NCBI GenBank assembly: GCA_002437405.1
Contig: DJPO01000099.1
Location: 20,026-40,317, forward strand
DNA from: Opitutia bacterium UBA6410
GTDB lineage: Bacteria > Verrucomicrobiota > Verrucomicrobiia > Opitutales > Intestinicryptomonadaceae
Length of the DNA stretch: 20,292 bases
Reading direction: 5' to 3'
Shown here: one piece after another, positions 10,001-17,070 of the stretch
How positions within the stretch are numbered: the first letter of the stretch is position 1
How the letters are laid out: every line of letters starts with the position of its first letter
The notes under the pieces: model-generated
Database searches by the model: none
What the model was told of the DNA's origin: nothing
What the model saw: only the letters and a program-made list of their open reading frames with translations
Program-made: the position numbers and the translations under genes

Positions 10001-10706
10001 GGGTGTCGAAGAGAAGCTCGAGCGTCTTCGCCCCGACGACTTCGGGGTACTCGAGCAGCAGGGACGTTTTGCCCTCTTTGTGAATCGGCAGCAGGCAGGG
10101 TTTTGTGTTGCCCGACTTTGCGATTTCGGCGGCGTTTTCGAGATTGTCCGAAGATGAAATTTTCGGCAGGGGCAGGGGAGTCGGCGCGGGGATTGCGACG
10201 ACGGCTATGTCCCGATAAAATCCCTCGTTTGCGGGCGGCTTTGGCAGTTTTATCCCTTTCGCGCCTGCGTCGGCGCGGGTGCTCGAGAAGACGAGGCACT
10301 TCATCGAGTCTTCGGGTCTAATCCACGGGCCCCCCGAACTCGACCACCCAGGGCAGTTGTGGACGCCGAGCGAAAGCCCGAGCCTGCCCGCCTCCTTGCC
10401 AGCGTGCTGCATAAGCTCGTGCCAGCGCGGCGAGAAGACTTCGTACGGCTCGGCGTTCGGGATTGTCGCGTAAATGTTGACGTAAAAAATGTGCGCGGCG
10501 GAATAGCCGATTTGCTTCATCGCCTCCAAGTCGCGGGTAATGCCCTCTTTTGTCACGCAGTTTGTCGTGAAGTGCCACCACGTTTCGGCTCTGTTGTCCG
10601 CAGGCGGGTTTTTGAAGTCGGATTCGATTTCGCCCCCGAAAGCGGTTGTCAAAGAAAGCGCGGCAAATATTTTGATTGCCTTTGATGTTATCGTATTCAT
10701 ATGCAT
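7047..10706 (-). CDS. Secreted glycoside hydrolase, GH106-type (alpha-L-rhamnosidase family), paralogue B
   Basis: A 1,219-residue exported protein, the tandem paralogue of the gene at 3201-6851. The signal peptide and first 60 residues match paralogue A except S39 to R. The family motifs TWWHF, NCPGWSSSGGPW, DSYEVGG (E432), ITEAYGG (E509) and AESF (E557) are all present, so it should be active. Differences concentrate in residues about 140-350 and in a short insertion (SFLVHK) before GGKDVREVLAKKYP. The 145-residue C-terminal jelly-roll segment differs at only ten positions. The split between conserved catalytic motifs and a variable inserted beta region suggests related enzymes with different linkage or substrate preference, which is inference. 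The ATG at 10706 opens the signal peptide and follows a conserved promoter. No lipobox, sorting signal or anchor is visible, so it is probably periplasmic or released. Confidence 0.9.
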   Translation of the reverse strand: MHMNTITSKAIKIFAALSLTTAFGGEIESDFKNPPADNRAETWWHFTTNCVTKEGITRDLEAMKQIGYSAAHIFYVNIYATIPNAEPYEVFSPRWHELMQHAGKEAGRLGLSLGVHNCPGWSSSGGPWIRPEDSMKCLVFSSTRADAGAKGIKLPKPPANEGFYRDIAVVAIPAPTPLPLPKISSSDNLENAAEIAKSGNTKPCLLPIHKEGKTSLLLEYPEVVGAKTLELLFDTPRVQFKLEISASEDGKNFKKVGSLDYHNRRHKASPIFAQINGGRGAKAKFFRLDFENKLVPSWERSWRPFALCSLRFTNDSVIDNIAAKNSAGMSFAYRPAHSTEICPKSEDVLDLSDKMSPDGSLDWRPESGNWNILRIGYTATGNHNAPARGLETGLECDKLSKRGLDAHWPKYMAAMQKNLGSSLKYATIDSYEVGGQNWTEGFADEFKKRRGYDVKKWLPAALGYTLESPAKSARFLYDFQHTVSDLFAENYYDYFTELCHKNGLLAITEAYGGPYDSVRCARAADLPASEFWLNGSNAGKHAYSVNNFFGRKSAGAESFTAVRGPDDCWRQYPRKLKARGDKMWADGTNAFIVHSYVHQPLTNIAPGMTLGPFGSHINVNTTWWKDGAAWVAYINRAQTLLQRGRTPSDVLVLAGEGNPNAHTRRNNDDMPLQNAGYFYDYCSAEDLADLVKISDGKIVAPSGVKYSVFSLGGEKHLSMRTLKFAEKLLEAGIPVVGTRPQGSPSLSDDDAQYAKLVEKIWGGDKNSTSVRNVGKGKLYPQNSALKAVEDLGVIPPIRADKKEFSAIPRTDGQTDIFFIQNSEPREISGEFALRADAGKTPEIWDANTGEIAPLAQWQYADGAYKMHLDFPPEGSKFIVVREKTPAAKHIAEFKSEAKSASGGQNKKVEIIEAVYKLRGTSFLVHKGGKDVREVLAKKYPNFFQVRSDELGGDPYPNKGKELNVKYSVNGQIFVEKKYDGDTFFWKGSEWDELSAISPAVSDGKPAVKFGVAGKAEGKLSDGTPFSVELGDLPAPLDISKDWVVEFQKERGAPEGKIKFPELVSWTKSSEFGIRYFSGTATYEKTVKIPPQFFGKNRRIILSLGQVREIASVKINGRDAGTAWKIPYSLDITGLCKRGENKIEVSVTNLWRNRILGDEISNPLKQWFIPKWVFEGKKHSDDNKRFTFTFDKTWDKDDEPEVSGLLGPTSIKVEETIEIK

Positions 10707-10733
10707 AATTGGAAATTTGACGGTTTTGGGGGT

Positions 10734-10762
10734 ATTGTAAAGAAAAAAACAACAAATTCAAA
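10734..10762 (-). promoter_or_regulatory. Promoter of GH106-type gene B
   Basis: On the minus strand TTTGAA (10762-10757), a 17-base spacer and TACAAT (10739-10734) precede the ATG at 10706 by 27 bases. It is the counterpart of the promoter of paralogue A, with one extra spacer base that gives the standard spacing. Confidence 0.5.
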
Positions 10763-10779
10763 AAAAAATAACAAATTTT

Positions 10780-11072
10780 TCCTGCCAAAGCGTAAAGTCG
10801 GCTTACGAAAAATCCGTCCGCAGCGCGCCTGATTTTTTGTCTCCTTCATAAAAAAGAACGCTACAAAAAACGGTTCTGCCCCGAATATCTCCAACGCGTT
10901 TCTATAGTTGCGATCTTAAACGCGATTTTGCCCTCCATAATTCGGAGGAATTTTATCGCAAATTAGTCGCGAATTTTGTGAGGAGTTTTGAGTAAAAACG
11001 GTGCTTTATCGGCACCCGCCGCCCCAAACGCTCCGTCCCACTGCTTCGCCCGTAATCCCTTTATTTATCGAT
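10780..11072. other. Gene-free spacer with several small inverted repeats
   Basis: No credible protein gene lies here; the open frames are short, A/T-run derived and on the minus strand continue into the hydrolase promoter. The stretch holds an inverted repeat CGCGTTT/AAACGCG (10895-10901 and 10918-10924). It also holds a nested hairpin, GCGAT/ATCGC (10922-10926, 10955-10959) around CCTCC/GGAGG (10932-10936, 10944-10948), and an AAATT/AATTT pair next to it. Near 10994-11016 the minus strand has GGTGC, CGATAAA, GCACC, G, then five T, which resembles a weak intrinsic terminator. No known RNA family is recognised. Confidence 0.4.
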
Positions 11073-11108
11073 AAAAAAGCCCGCTAAGCGGTTGCTTTAA
11101 CGGGCTTT
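11073..11108 (-). terminator. Intrinsic terminator downstream of tRNA-Leu
   Basis: On the minus strand AAAGCCCGTTAA (11108-11097) pairs with TTAGCGGGCTTT (11087-11076) with one G-T wobble and a 9-base loop, and the T run continues to 11073. It begins seven bases past the tRNA 3' end. Confidence 0.82.
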
Positions 11109-11115
11109 AAAAAAG

Positions 11116-11197
11116 TGCTCAAGAAGGGACTCGAACCCTTATGGCTCGCGCCATACGAACCTGAATCGTACGTGTCTACCAATTTCACCACTTGAGC
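11116..11197 (-). tRNA. tRNA-Leu(CAG)
   Basis: The 82-base minus-strand sequence folds as a class II tRNA. It has a 7-bp acceptor GCTCAAG/CTTGAGC, a D arm with GTG/CAC, and an anticodon stem TACGA/TCGTA with loop TTCAGGT (anticodon CAG, G37). A long variable arm TGGC-GCGA-GCCA is diagnostic of Leu or Ser. The T arm AAGGG/CCCTT encloses TTCGAGT, and the discriminator base is A. It should read CUG codons. The 3' CCA is not encoded (the next bases are CTT), so it must be added after transcription. Confidence 0.96.
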
Positions 11198-11207
11198 TTT
11201 TATTCGA

Positions 11208-11238
11208 TACATAGTGCCGATTCGGCACTATGTGTCAA
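11208..11238 (-). promoter_or_regulatory. tRNA-Leu promoter with a 25-bp palindrome in a 19-bp spacer
   Basis: On the minus strand TTGACA (11238-11233) and TATGTA (11213-11208) are 19 bases apart, about 10 bases before the tRNA 5' end. A palindrome of two 12-base arms, ACATAGTGCCGA and TCGGCACTATGT, around one base (11209-11233) covers the whole spacer and overlaps both boxes. The palindrome could instead be a terminator-like hairpin for the efflux operon ending at 11264, but no T run follows it on the minus strand. Confidence 0.5.
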
Positions 11239-11263
11239 GTTTTATTGTTGGGGCAATTTTTAA

Positions 11264-12745
11264 TTATTTGTTGAGTTCGTACGGATCCAAAAGGTCGGGG
11301 GCGAGCTGCTCCTTCTGCTTTTGCGTGTCCGCCTCCCAGCCGCCGCCGAGTGCCGAAATCAGGTTGACGTATGCCTTGAATCTGTCGCCGCGCAGCGATA
11401 TTTGCGCGCGTTCGTTCGCCAAGGCCAGGCGCTGGGCGTCGCTTACAGAGAAGTAGTCGATGTAGCCCAAGTCGTATTGCTTTTGGGTCAAGTCCTGCAC
11501 TTTCAGCGACGCGTTCACGACGTTCGTGCGCTTTTCGTATTCGCGCTCGAGGTAGTTTATCGAAGCCAACGCGTTTTCAACTTCGCCTATTGCCGTGAGA
11601 ACCGTGTTCTTGTAGTTTTCGAGCGTTTCCTTGTGCGCCGCCAATGCGACCTGCTTTTGCGCGTAGATTCTGCCCGCCTGAAAAATCGGGATATAAATCT
11701 GCGGGCTGATGCCCCATGCGAAGCTCGAGGCGTTCACGAGTTTTTCGATTTTCTCGGCGGACAAGTCGGTGTTTGCCGAGAACGAAACCGTCGGGAAGTA
11801 TGCCGCGTGTGCCGCGCCGATTCTCGCGTTTGCCGCGTAGACTTTGCGTTCCGCCTGCGCGATGTCGGGGCGGCGTTCGAGCAGCTGCGAGGGAATCGCG
11901 GCGGGCAGGCGCGGGAGCTTTTCTGGGAGCGGCGCGGGTTTGAGGTCGAGCTGCGAGGGCACGACGCCCACGAGGATTGCGATATTGTTGCGGGCGATTG
12001 CCATCTGGCGTTCGACTGCCGCCTTTTGCGCGGACGCTTCGTATTCCTCCTGAAAGGCTCTTTGCATGTCCACGTCGTTAGCCTCGCCGTATTTCAGGCG
12101 GCGCGAGACATACTGCGTCTGCTCCTTGCGGACTTCGACGGTGCGGTCGAGCAGTTCGAGCTCCGAGGAGTACTGGCGGATTGTGAAGTACAGCGAAGCT
12201 ACCTGCGCTTGCATAAGCAGCATCAGATTTTCGTAGGCGTCGAGCGATGCCTGCGCTTCGGCGACGTCCGATTCGATTATGCTTTGAACCCTTCCGAACA
12301 AGTCCAAGTCCCAAGTGATTCCGAAGCCCGTCGTCCACTTGTCGAACGTGCCCGAGTAGCTGCGGGCGTTTTTGGAAGTGCCCGTGCGCGCGTAGGACGC
12401 GTGCCCGTTCAGTTGCGGATACAGGTCGCTCTGGTCCATCAGCGCGGTTTCGCGAGCCTGTTCGACCCGATAGAACGCCGCCTTGAGGCTCGGGCTGTTT
12501 TCGCGGCACATTTTGAGAAGCTCGTCGAGCTTTTCGTCGCCGAAGACTTTCCACCAGTCGCCCTTGGGGAGCGAGTCGGCGGGAAGGGCGGTCTTCCAGA
12601 GGTCGCCGTCGCGCGAAAAGTGCTCCTTCATCAGTTCGTCCTCCGCGACTTTGAACGAGGGCTCGACGTAGTCGGGGCCGACCATGCAGCCCGCGAGTCC
12701 GAGCGCGGAAGCGGCTATCGCCGCATTGATTAATCCGTTTTTCAT
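11264..12745 (-). CDS. RND efflux outer-membrane factor, NodT/OprM family lipoprotein
   Basis: A 493-residue TolC-like channel that carries pump substrates across the outer membrane. The signal peptide ends in a lipobox LAGC with Cys20 as the lipidated residue, followed by MVGPDYVEP, the hallmark opening of the NodT/OprM subfamily. Two outer-membrane efflux repeats follow, each with long helices and short beta strands. The segments WWKVFGDEKLDELL, ITWDLDLFGR, ERRPDIAQAERKVYAANARIGAAHAAYFP (in two parts, ERRPDIAQAE and ARIGAAHAAYFP) and QKQYDLGYIDYFSV match the family. It is the last gene of the operon, 12 bases after the RND pump. There is no Shine-Dalgarno sequence before the ATG. Substrates cannot be predicted. 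Confidence 0.95.
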   Translation of the reverse strand: MKNGLINAAIAASALGLAGCMVGPDYVEPSFKVAEDELMKEHFSRDGDLWKTALPADSLPKGDWWKVFGDEKLDELLKMCRENSPSLKAAFYRVEQARETALMDQSDLYPQLNGHASYARTGTSKNARSYSGTFDKWTTGFGITWDLDLFGRVQSIIESDVAEAQASLDAYENLMLLMQAQVASLYFTIRQYSSELELLDRTVEVRKEQTQYVSRRLKYGEANDVDMQRAFQEEYEASAQKAAVERQMAIARNNIAILVGVVPSQLDLKPAPLPEKLPRLPAAIPSQLLERRPDIAQAERKVYAANARIGAAHAAYFPTVSFSANTDLSAEKIEKLVNASSFAWGISPQIYIPIFQAGRIYAQKQVALAAHKETLENYKNTVLTAIGEVENALASINYLEREYEKRTNVVNASLKVQDLTQKQYDLGYIDYFSVSDAQRLALANERAQISLRGDRFKAYVNLISALGGGWEADTQKQKEQLAPDLLDPYELNK

Positions 12746-12757
12746 ATGTATGTCAAA

Positions 12758-15700
12758 TTATTGTAGTTTGTAGTTTTTGCGGATAAGGTAGAAGAATACG
12801 GGCGTGAAAATCAGCCCGAGGAAGGTAACGCCTATCATTCCGAAGAACACCGACGTACCCAACGCCTGCCGCAACTCCGACGCCGAACCCGTCCCGAATG
12901 CGAGCGGAACGACGCCCAAGATGAATGCGAACGAAGTCATCAAAATCGGGCGCAGACGGTTTTTGGACGCGTTGCTTACGCTCGAGACGATTTCCTCTCC
13001 CTTTTCCTGTCTTTGTTTTGCGAATTCCACGATAAGGATTGCGTTCTTACACGCAAGCCCAATTAGCACGACGAATCCGATTTGCGTCATAATATTGTTG
13101 TCCATGCCTCTCCAGTAGACCCCTGCAACCGCGAAGAGAAGCACGAGCGGCACTACGAGGATTACCGACATCGGCAGTCTCCAGCTTTCGTAGAGAGCCG
13201 CGAGCACGAGGTATACGAACAGCACGCACATCGCGAAAATCACGGTTGCGGTGTTGCCCGCGCGCTTTTCCTGAAAAGCCAAGTCCGTCCATTCAATGCC
13301 CATGCCGTCGGGGAGCACTTCGGCTGCGATTTTTTCGATAGCCGCCATCGCCTGACCCGTACTGTATCCGGGGGCGAGGTTGCCCATTACTTCCGCCGCG
13401 GGGTAGAGGTTGTAGCGGGCTACGGTTTCGGGGCCGATTGTGCGCTTGATGTTGGCGACCGAACCGAGCGGCACGTTGACGCCGTGGACGTTCGGAATTT
13501 TCAGATTGTAGATGTCGGAAATGTCCGAGCGTTGGGAGTCCTCCGCCTGTGCGACTACGCGGTATACGCGGTTTAGAATGTTGAAGTCGTTGACGTAGAC
13601 TGAGCCGAGGTTGTACTGCATTGTCTCGAAAATCGAGCTAATGGGCACGCTGAGTTTCTGCGCCCTTTCGCGGTCGATGTCCACATACAGTTGCGGGGAG
13701 GAAATGCGGTAGGTCGTGAACGCGAGCGACGTTTCGGGTGCCTGCATAGCCTTTGCCGCAATGAGCTTTGTATATTTTTCGACCGCCTTGATGCCGTGCG
13801 AGGTTCTGTCCTGAACGAGAGCCTTGAAGTCGCCGCCCATACCGATACCGTTGACTGCGGGCGGGGTGAGCACGAAGCACGAGGCTTCGGGCACTTGCTG
13901 CTGCATCGCCACATAGATTTGCCCGAGCAGCCTGTCGAGGGTGATTCCCTTCTTTTCGCGTTCCGCCTTCGGCTTTAGTTTGAGGAAGTTTGCGCCCGCG
14001 TTTGAGGTCTTGCCCATCGTCGCGCCGTTTAGCCCGACGACCGACATTACGTCTTCGATTCCGTCGATTTTTGCGAGAATTTTCTGGACTTTTTTCTGAA
14101 CCGCGTCGGTATGCGCAAATGTCAGACCGTCGGGGAGCTGCACGGGGACGAAGATGTAGCCTGTGTCCTGCTTGGGAATGAAGCCCGTGGGCGTGATTTT
14201 AAACAGATACGCCGTAAGCAGCAACAGCCCCACATAGAGAACCATAACCAGCGCGGACACTTTTACTATGTGCTTTACGAATGCGCCGTATTTGTCCGAT
14301 ACCCATTTAAAGGAGGCGTTGAAGCCCTTGAAGAACCAGCCGAACAGGAAGTTCCAGCAGCGGGTGAAGAGGTCGGGGTTGTCGTGGTGGCGCAGCATAA
14401 TGGCGCAGAGAGCGGGCGAGAGCGTCAGCGAAACGATACCCGAAAGTACTGTCGAGACCGCGATTGTCAGCGCGAACTGGCGGTAGAACTGTCCCGAAAT
14501 ACCCTCTATGAAAGCTGTCGGAATGAACACGCTCGAGAGCACGAGCACGATTGCGATAAGCGCGCCCTGAACCTGCGTCATAGCCTTTTTCGTCGCCTCC
14601 TTTGCGTCGAGGCCGTCGCGCATATTGCGTTCGACGTTTTCGACGACGACGATTGCGTCGTCGACTACGATACCGATTGCCAGCACCAAGCCGAAGAGCG
14701 AAAGGTTGTTAATCGAAAATCCGAAGACCTCCATCAGCGCGAACGTTCCGACGAGCGAAACGGGAATCGCGAACAGCGGGATAACCGCCGCCCTCCAGTT
14801 TTGGAGGAAGACCATCATAACCAAAACGACGAGTACGATTGCCTCGAAAATCGTGTGGTAGACGGCGTTTACGGAGTCCTCGATGTAGGTTGTGTTGTCG
14901 AGCGCGACGTGGTAGTCGACCCCTGGGGGGAAGTTTTTGCGCATTTCGCGCAGAGTCGAGTGGATTCGCTTAGCGGTGTCGAGCGCGTTCGAGCCCGGGA
15001 GCTGGTACATTGCAATCGAGACCGCGGGGCTGCCGTTGAGGTACGATTCGTCCGCGTATGTGTACGCGCCGATTTCCACGCGCGCAACGTCCTTTAGCTG
15101 TACGATTTTGCCGTCGTCGGTATATTTTACGATGATGTTTTCGAACTCTTCGGGGTTTTTCAGACGCCCCTGCGTGTTTATCATAAGCTCGTACGCCGCG
15201 TTGGGGTTCGTGAACGGGGGCTGGTTGAGCTTGCCCGCCGCGACCTGCTTGTTCTGCTCGCGCAACGACGCCACGACTTGGGCGGCGGTCATATTGAAGT
15301 GCGAGAGTCTGTCGGGGTTGAGCCAAACGCGCATACTGTATTCGCGCGCGCCGAAGATGTTGATGTCGCTGACGCCGTAGACGCGGGCGAGTCTGTCCTT
15401 CATCTGCGTGATGGCGTAGTTTGTCAGATAGAGCTTGTCGCGCGAGTTGTCGGGCGAATAGAGATTGGCGACAACCAGCATGTCGGGCGAACGCTTTTTG
15501 ACCGAAACGCCGATGTTGCGGACGTCTTCGGGCAGGCGCGGTTTTGCGACTTCCACGCGGTTCTGGACGAGAACCTGCGCGGTATCAATGTTCGTGCCGA
15601 CCTCGAAGGTTACGGTAATCGACGCCGAGCCGTCCGCGTTGCACTGGCTGGACATGTAGATCATGTTTTCGACGCCGTTGATTTCCTGCTCGAGCGGCGC

Positions 15701-15892
15701 GATAGCCGTGTCCATCAGGATTTCGGGGGACGCGCCAGGGTAGTTGAGCGACACGTTAATCGACGGCGGAACGACGTCGGGGTACTGCGTCACGGGCAGC
15801 CTGACGTAGCCGACTATCCCCACGAGGGTGATTACAATCGAAATCACCGCCGCGAAAATCGGCCTGTCTATAAAAAAGTGCGAGAATTTCAT
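12758..15892 (-). CDS. RND multidrug efflux pump, HAE1 family (AcrB/MexB-like)
   Basis: A 1,044-residue inner-membrane proton/drug antiporter, the expected length for AcrB-type pumps. It begins MKFSHFFIDRPIFAAVISI, the usual first membrane helix. It has two large periplasmic porter loops and twelve predicted membrane helices. The proton relay is intact: Asp411-Asp412 in GIVVDDAIVVVEN and Lys949 in CKNAILIVEF. Segments such as YPDVVPPSINV, YPGASPE and QNRVEVAKPRLPEDV place it with hydrophobe/amphiphile exporters rather than the metal (HME) group. It is translated 18 bases after the membrane fusion protein and 12 bases before the outer-membrane factor, so all three parts of the complex come from one transcript. 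It is intact. Confidence 0.97.
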   Translation of the reverse strand: MKFSHFFIDRPIFAAVISIVITLVGIVGYVRLPVTQYPDVVPPSINVSLNYPGASPEILMDTAIAPLEQEINGVENMIYMSSQCNADGSASITVTFEVGTNIDTAQVLVQNRVEVAKPRLPEDVRNIGVSVKKRSPDMLVVANLYSPDNSRDKLYLTNYAITQMKDRLARVYGVSDINIFGAREYSMRVWLNPDRLSHFNMTAAQVVASLREQNKQVAAGKLNQPPFTNPNAAYELMINTQGRLKNPEEFENIIVKYTDDGKIVQLKDVARVEIGAYTYADESYLNGSPAVSIAMYQLPGSNALDTAKRIHSTLREMRKNFPPGVDYHVALDNTTYIEDSVNAVYHTIFEAIVLVVLVMMVFLQNWRAAVIPLFAIPVSLVGTFALMEVFGFSINNLSLFGLVLAIGIVVDDAIVVVENVERNMRDGLDAKEATKKAMTQVQGALIAIVLVLSSVFIPTAFIEGISGQFYRQFALTIAVSTVLSGIVSLTLSPALCAIMLRHHDNPDLFTRCWNFLFGWFFKGFNASFKWVSDKYGAFVKHIVKVSALVMVLYVGLLLLTAYLFKITPTGFIPKQDTGYIFVPVQLPDGLTFAHTDAVQKKVQKILAKIDGIEDVMSVVGLNGATMGKTSNAGANFLKLKPKAEREKKGITLDRLLGQIYVAMQQQVPEASCFVLTPPAVNGIGMGGDFKALVQDRTSHGIKAVEKYTKLIAAKAMQAPETSLAFTTYRISSPQLYVDIDRERAQKLSVPISSIFETMQYNLGSVYVNDFNILNRVYRVVAQAEDSQRSDISDIYNLKIPNVHGVNVPLGSVANIKRTIGPETVARYNLYPAAEVMGNLAPGYSTGQAMAAIEKIAAEVLPDGMGIEWTDLAFQEKRAGNTATVIFAMCVLFVYLVLAALYESWRLPMSVILVVPLVLLFAVAGVYWRGMDNNIMTQIGFVVLIGLACKNAILIVEFAKQRQEKGEEIVSSVSNASKNRLRPILMTSFAFILGVVPLAFGTGSASELRQALGTSVFFGMIGVTFLGLIFTPVFFYLIRKNYKLQ

Positions 15893-15910
15893 TTTCGTGC
15901 GGAAAGTTTG

Positions 15911-17059
15911 TTATTGGATTTTCGCGGGCTTTGCGTCCACCTTGATTCCAGGGACGGCGCGCTGCAGCCCGACGTACACGACGTTGTCGTCGTCCTTGAG
16001 CCCGCCTTCAATCGCGCGGTACTTGCCGAAGAGCTTGCCGATTTTTACCGCGCGGTATTCCACGACCCCGTCCTTGTTCACGACCAAAACGTAGCGGTCG
16101 ATGAGGTCGGTTCCGATGATGTCTTCGGGCAGGACGAGGTATTCCTTCGCCTTGCCGTTGCGCAGCTTCAGCTTGCCGAACATTCCCGCGGTGAGAATGT
16201 GGTCGGGGTTCGGAATGTCGGCGCGGAGCGTGAGGCTCGAGGTCTGCGTGCCGATTTTATTGTCCGCGTATGTAAGCTCGCCCTTGAAGACGTCGCCCGC
16301 ATCGTCCCAAAGATGCAGCTCGACGGGCGGACCCTTTCTCTTTGCGGAGTCGATTTCCGAAAGCAGTCCCGTCTTCTTGTAGCGGAGCATATCGCGTTCG
16401 CTGATTTCGAAGTACGCCTGAACGATGTCGCTGTTTACGATTGTCGTAAGGAGCGTGGAGTTTGCGGTAATCAAGTTCCCGGGGTCTACCATTCTCTGCG
16501 AGACTTTCCCCGAAATCGGCGCGCGTATGTGCGTGTATTCCAGATTCAGCTCGGCTTCGGTGAGCTTTGCGCGGGCGTTGAGCAGTGCAGCCTGCGCGCT
16601 CAGAACTTCGGCGTTGCGGGTGTCGTAGATTTCCTTGGAGATTGCGTTTGCCTTAAGCAAATCCTTGGCGCGCTCGAGGTTCGTCTTCGCCAAAAGGTTG
16701 CGGGCTTCGACCTCCTTGACCGACGCCTGCGCGGCGGCGAGGGCGGCTTCGTAGGGGCGCGGGTCGATGATGAAGAGCAGGTCGCCCTTCTTGACGAAAT
16801 CGCCCTCCTTAAAGAGTATTTTACCCAAATACCCCGTCACGCGCGAGCGGAGCTCGACGTACTCGAGCGGCTCGATTCTCGCCGTGTATTCGTCCCAAAT
16901 TTCGAAAGTCTTTTTCTGCGGCTTTGCGACCTGCACTTCGGGCGCGGCGCGCATTGCCTGCGGAGCTTTTTGCCCGCAGCCCGCAAGCGCGAACATTGCG
17001 GCGGACGCCATTGCGACTGCCGGCAGTTTTACCAATACGGTTGTGTCTATCTTTTTCAT
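15911..17059 (-). CDS. RND efflux membrane fusion (periplasmic adaptor) lipoprotein
   Basis: A 382-residue AcrA/MexA-type adaptor joining the pump to the outer-membrane channel. The start at 17059 gives MKK and a signal peptide with lipobox LAGC (Cys28). Longer in-frame starts lie inside the upstream regulator and are rejected. The lipoyl-like segments are IEPLEYVELRSRVTGYLGKI with FKEGDFVKKGDLLFIIDPRP, and APISGKVSQRMVDPGNLI. Between them is a coiled-coil hairpin of about 70 residues rich in Ala, Glu and Lys. The beta-barrel and membrane-proximal domains follow. It lies 11 bases after the TetR stop, so it is cotranscribed with the regulator. Confidence 0.95.
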   Translation of the reverse strand: MKKIDTTVLVKLPAVAMASAAMFALAGCGQKAPQAMRAAPEVQVAKPQKKTFEIWDEYTARIEPLEYVELRSRVTGYLGKILFKEGDFVKKGDLLFIIDPRPYEAALAAAQASVKEVEARNLLAKTNLERAKDLLKANAISKEIYDTRNAEVLSAQAALLNARAKLTEAELNLEYTHIRAPISGKVSQRMVDPGNLITANSTLLTTIVNSDIVQAYFEISERDMLRYKKTGLLSEIDSAKRKGPPVELHLWDDAGDVFKGELTYADNKIGTQTSSLTLRADIPNPDHILTAGMFGKLKLRNGKAKEYLVLPEDIIGTDLIDRYVLVVNKDGVVEYRAVKIGKLFGKYRAIEGGLKDDDNVVYVGLQRAVPGIKVDAKPAKIQ

Positions 17060-17070
17060 ATACTTCGTTT

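Larger units (their letters stand above)
3201..10779 (-). repeat. Tandem duplication: two 3.7-kb hydrolase genes with their promoters
   Basis: Two directly repeated units, about 3201-6922 and 7047-10779, offset 3,846 bp. Each holds a GH106-type gene plus about 70 bp of upstream DNA with the same promoter. Similarity ends in both just beyond an A-rich run near 6922 and 10779. The intergenic terminators differ, so they are outside the duplicated unit. Divergence is uneven (see findings). Confidence 0.85.

Noticed and set aside
10697..10894. Small minus-strand open frame upstream of hydrolase B
   Set aside because: It consists of translated A/T runs, overlaps the conserved promoter and lacks any feature of a real protein.
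11209..11233. Standard intrinsic terminator of the efflux operon
   Set aside because: The stem is strong, but the bases following it on the minus strand are ATCGAATAAAAG, with no T run, so I kept it as a promoter/operator palindrome and noted the alternative.
12758..15892. Heavy-metal (HME/CusA-type) RND pump
   Set aside because: The sequence has HAE1 signatures and the VDDAIVVVEN relay of drug pumps, and no metal-binding protein or metal sensor lies nearby.
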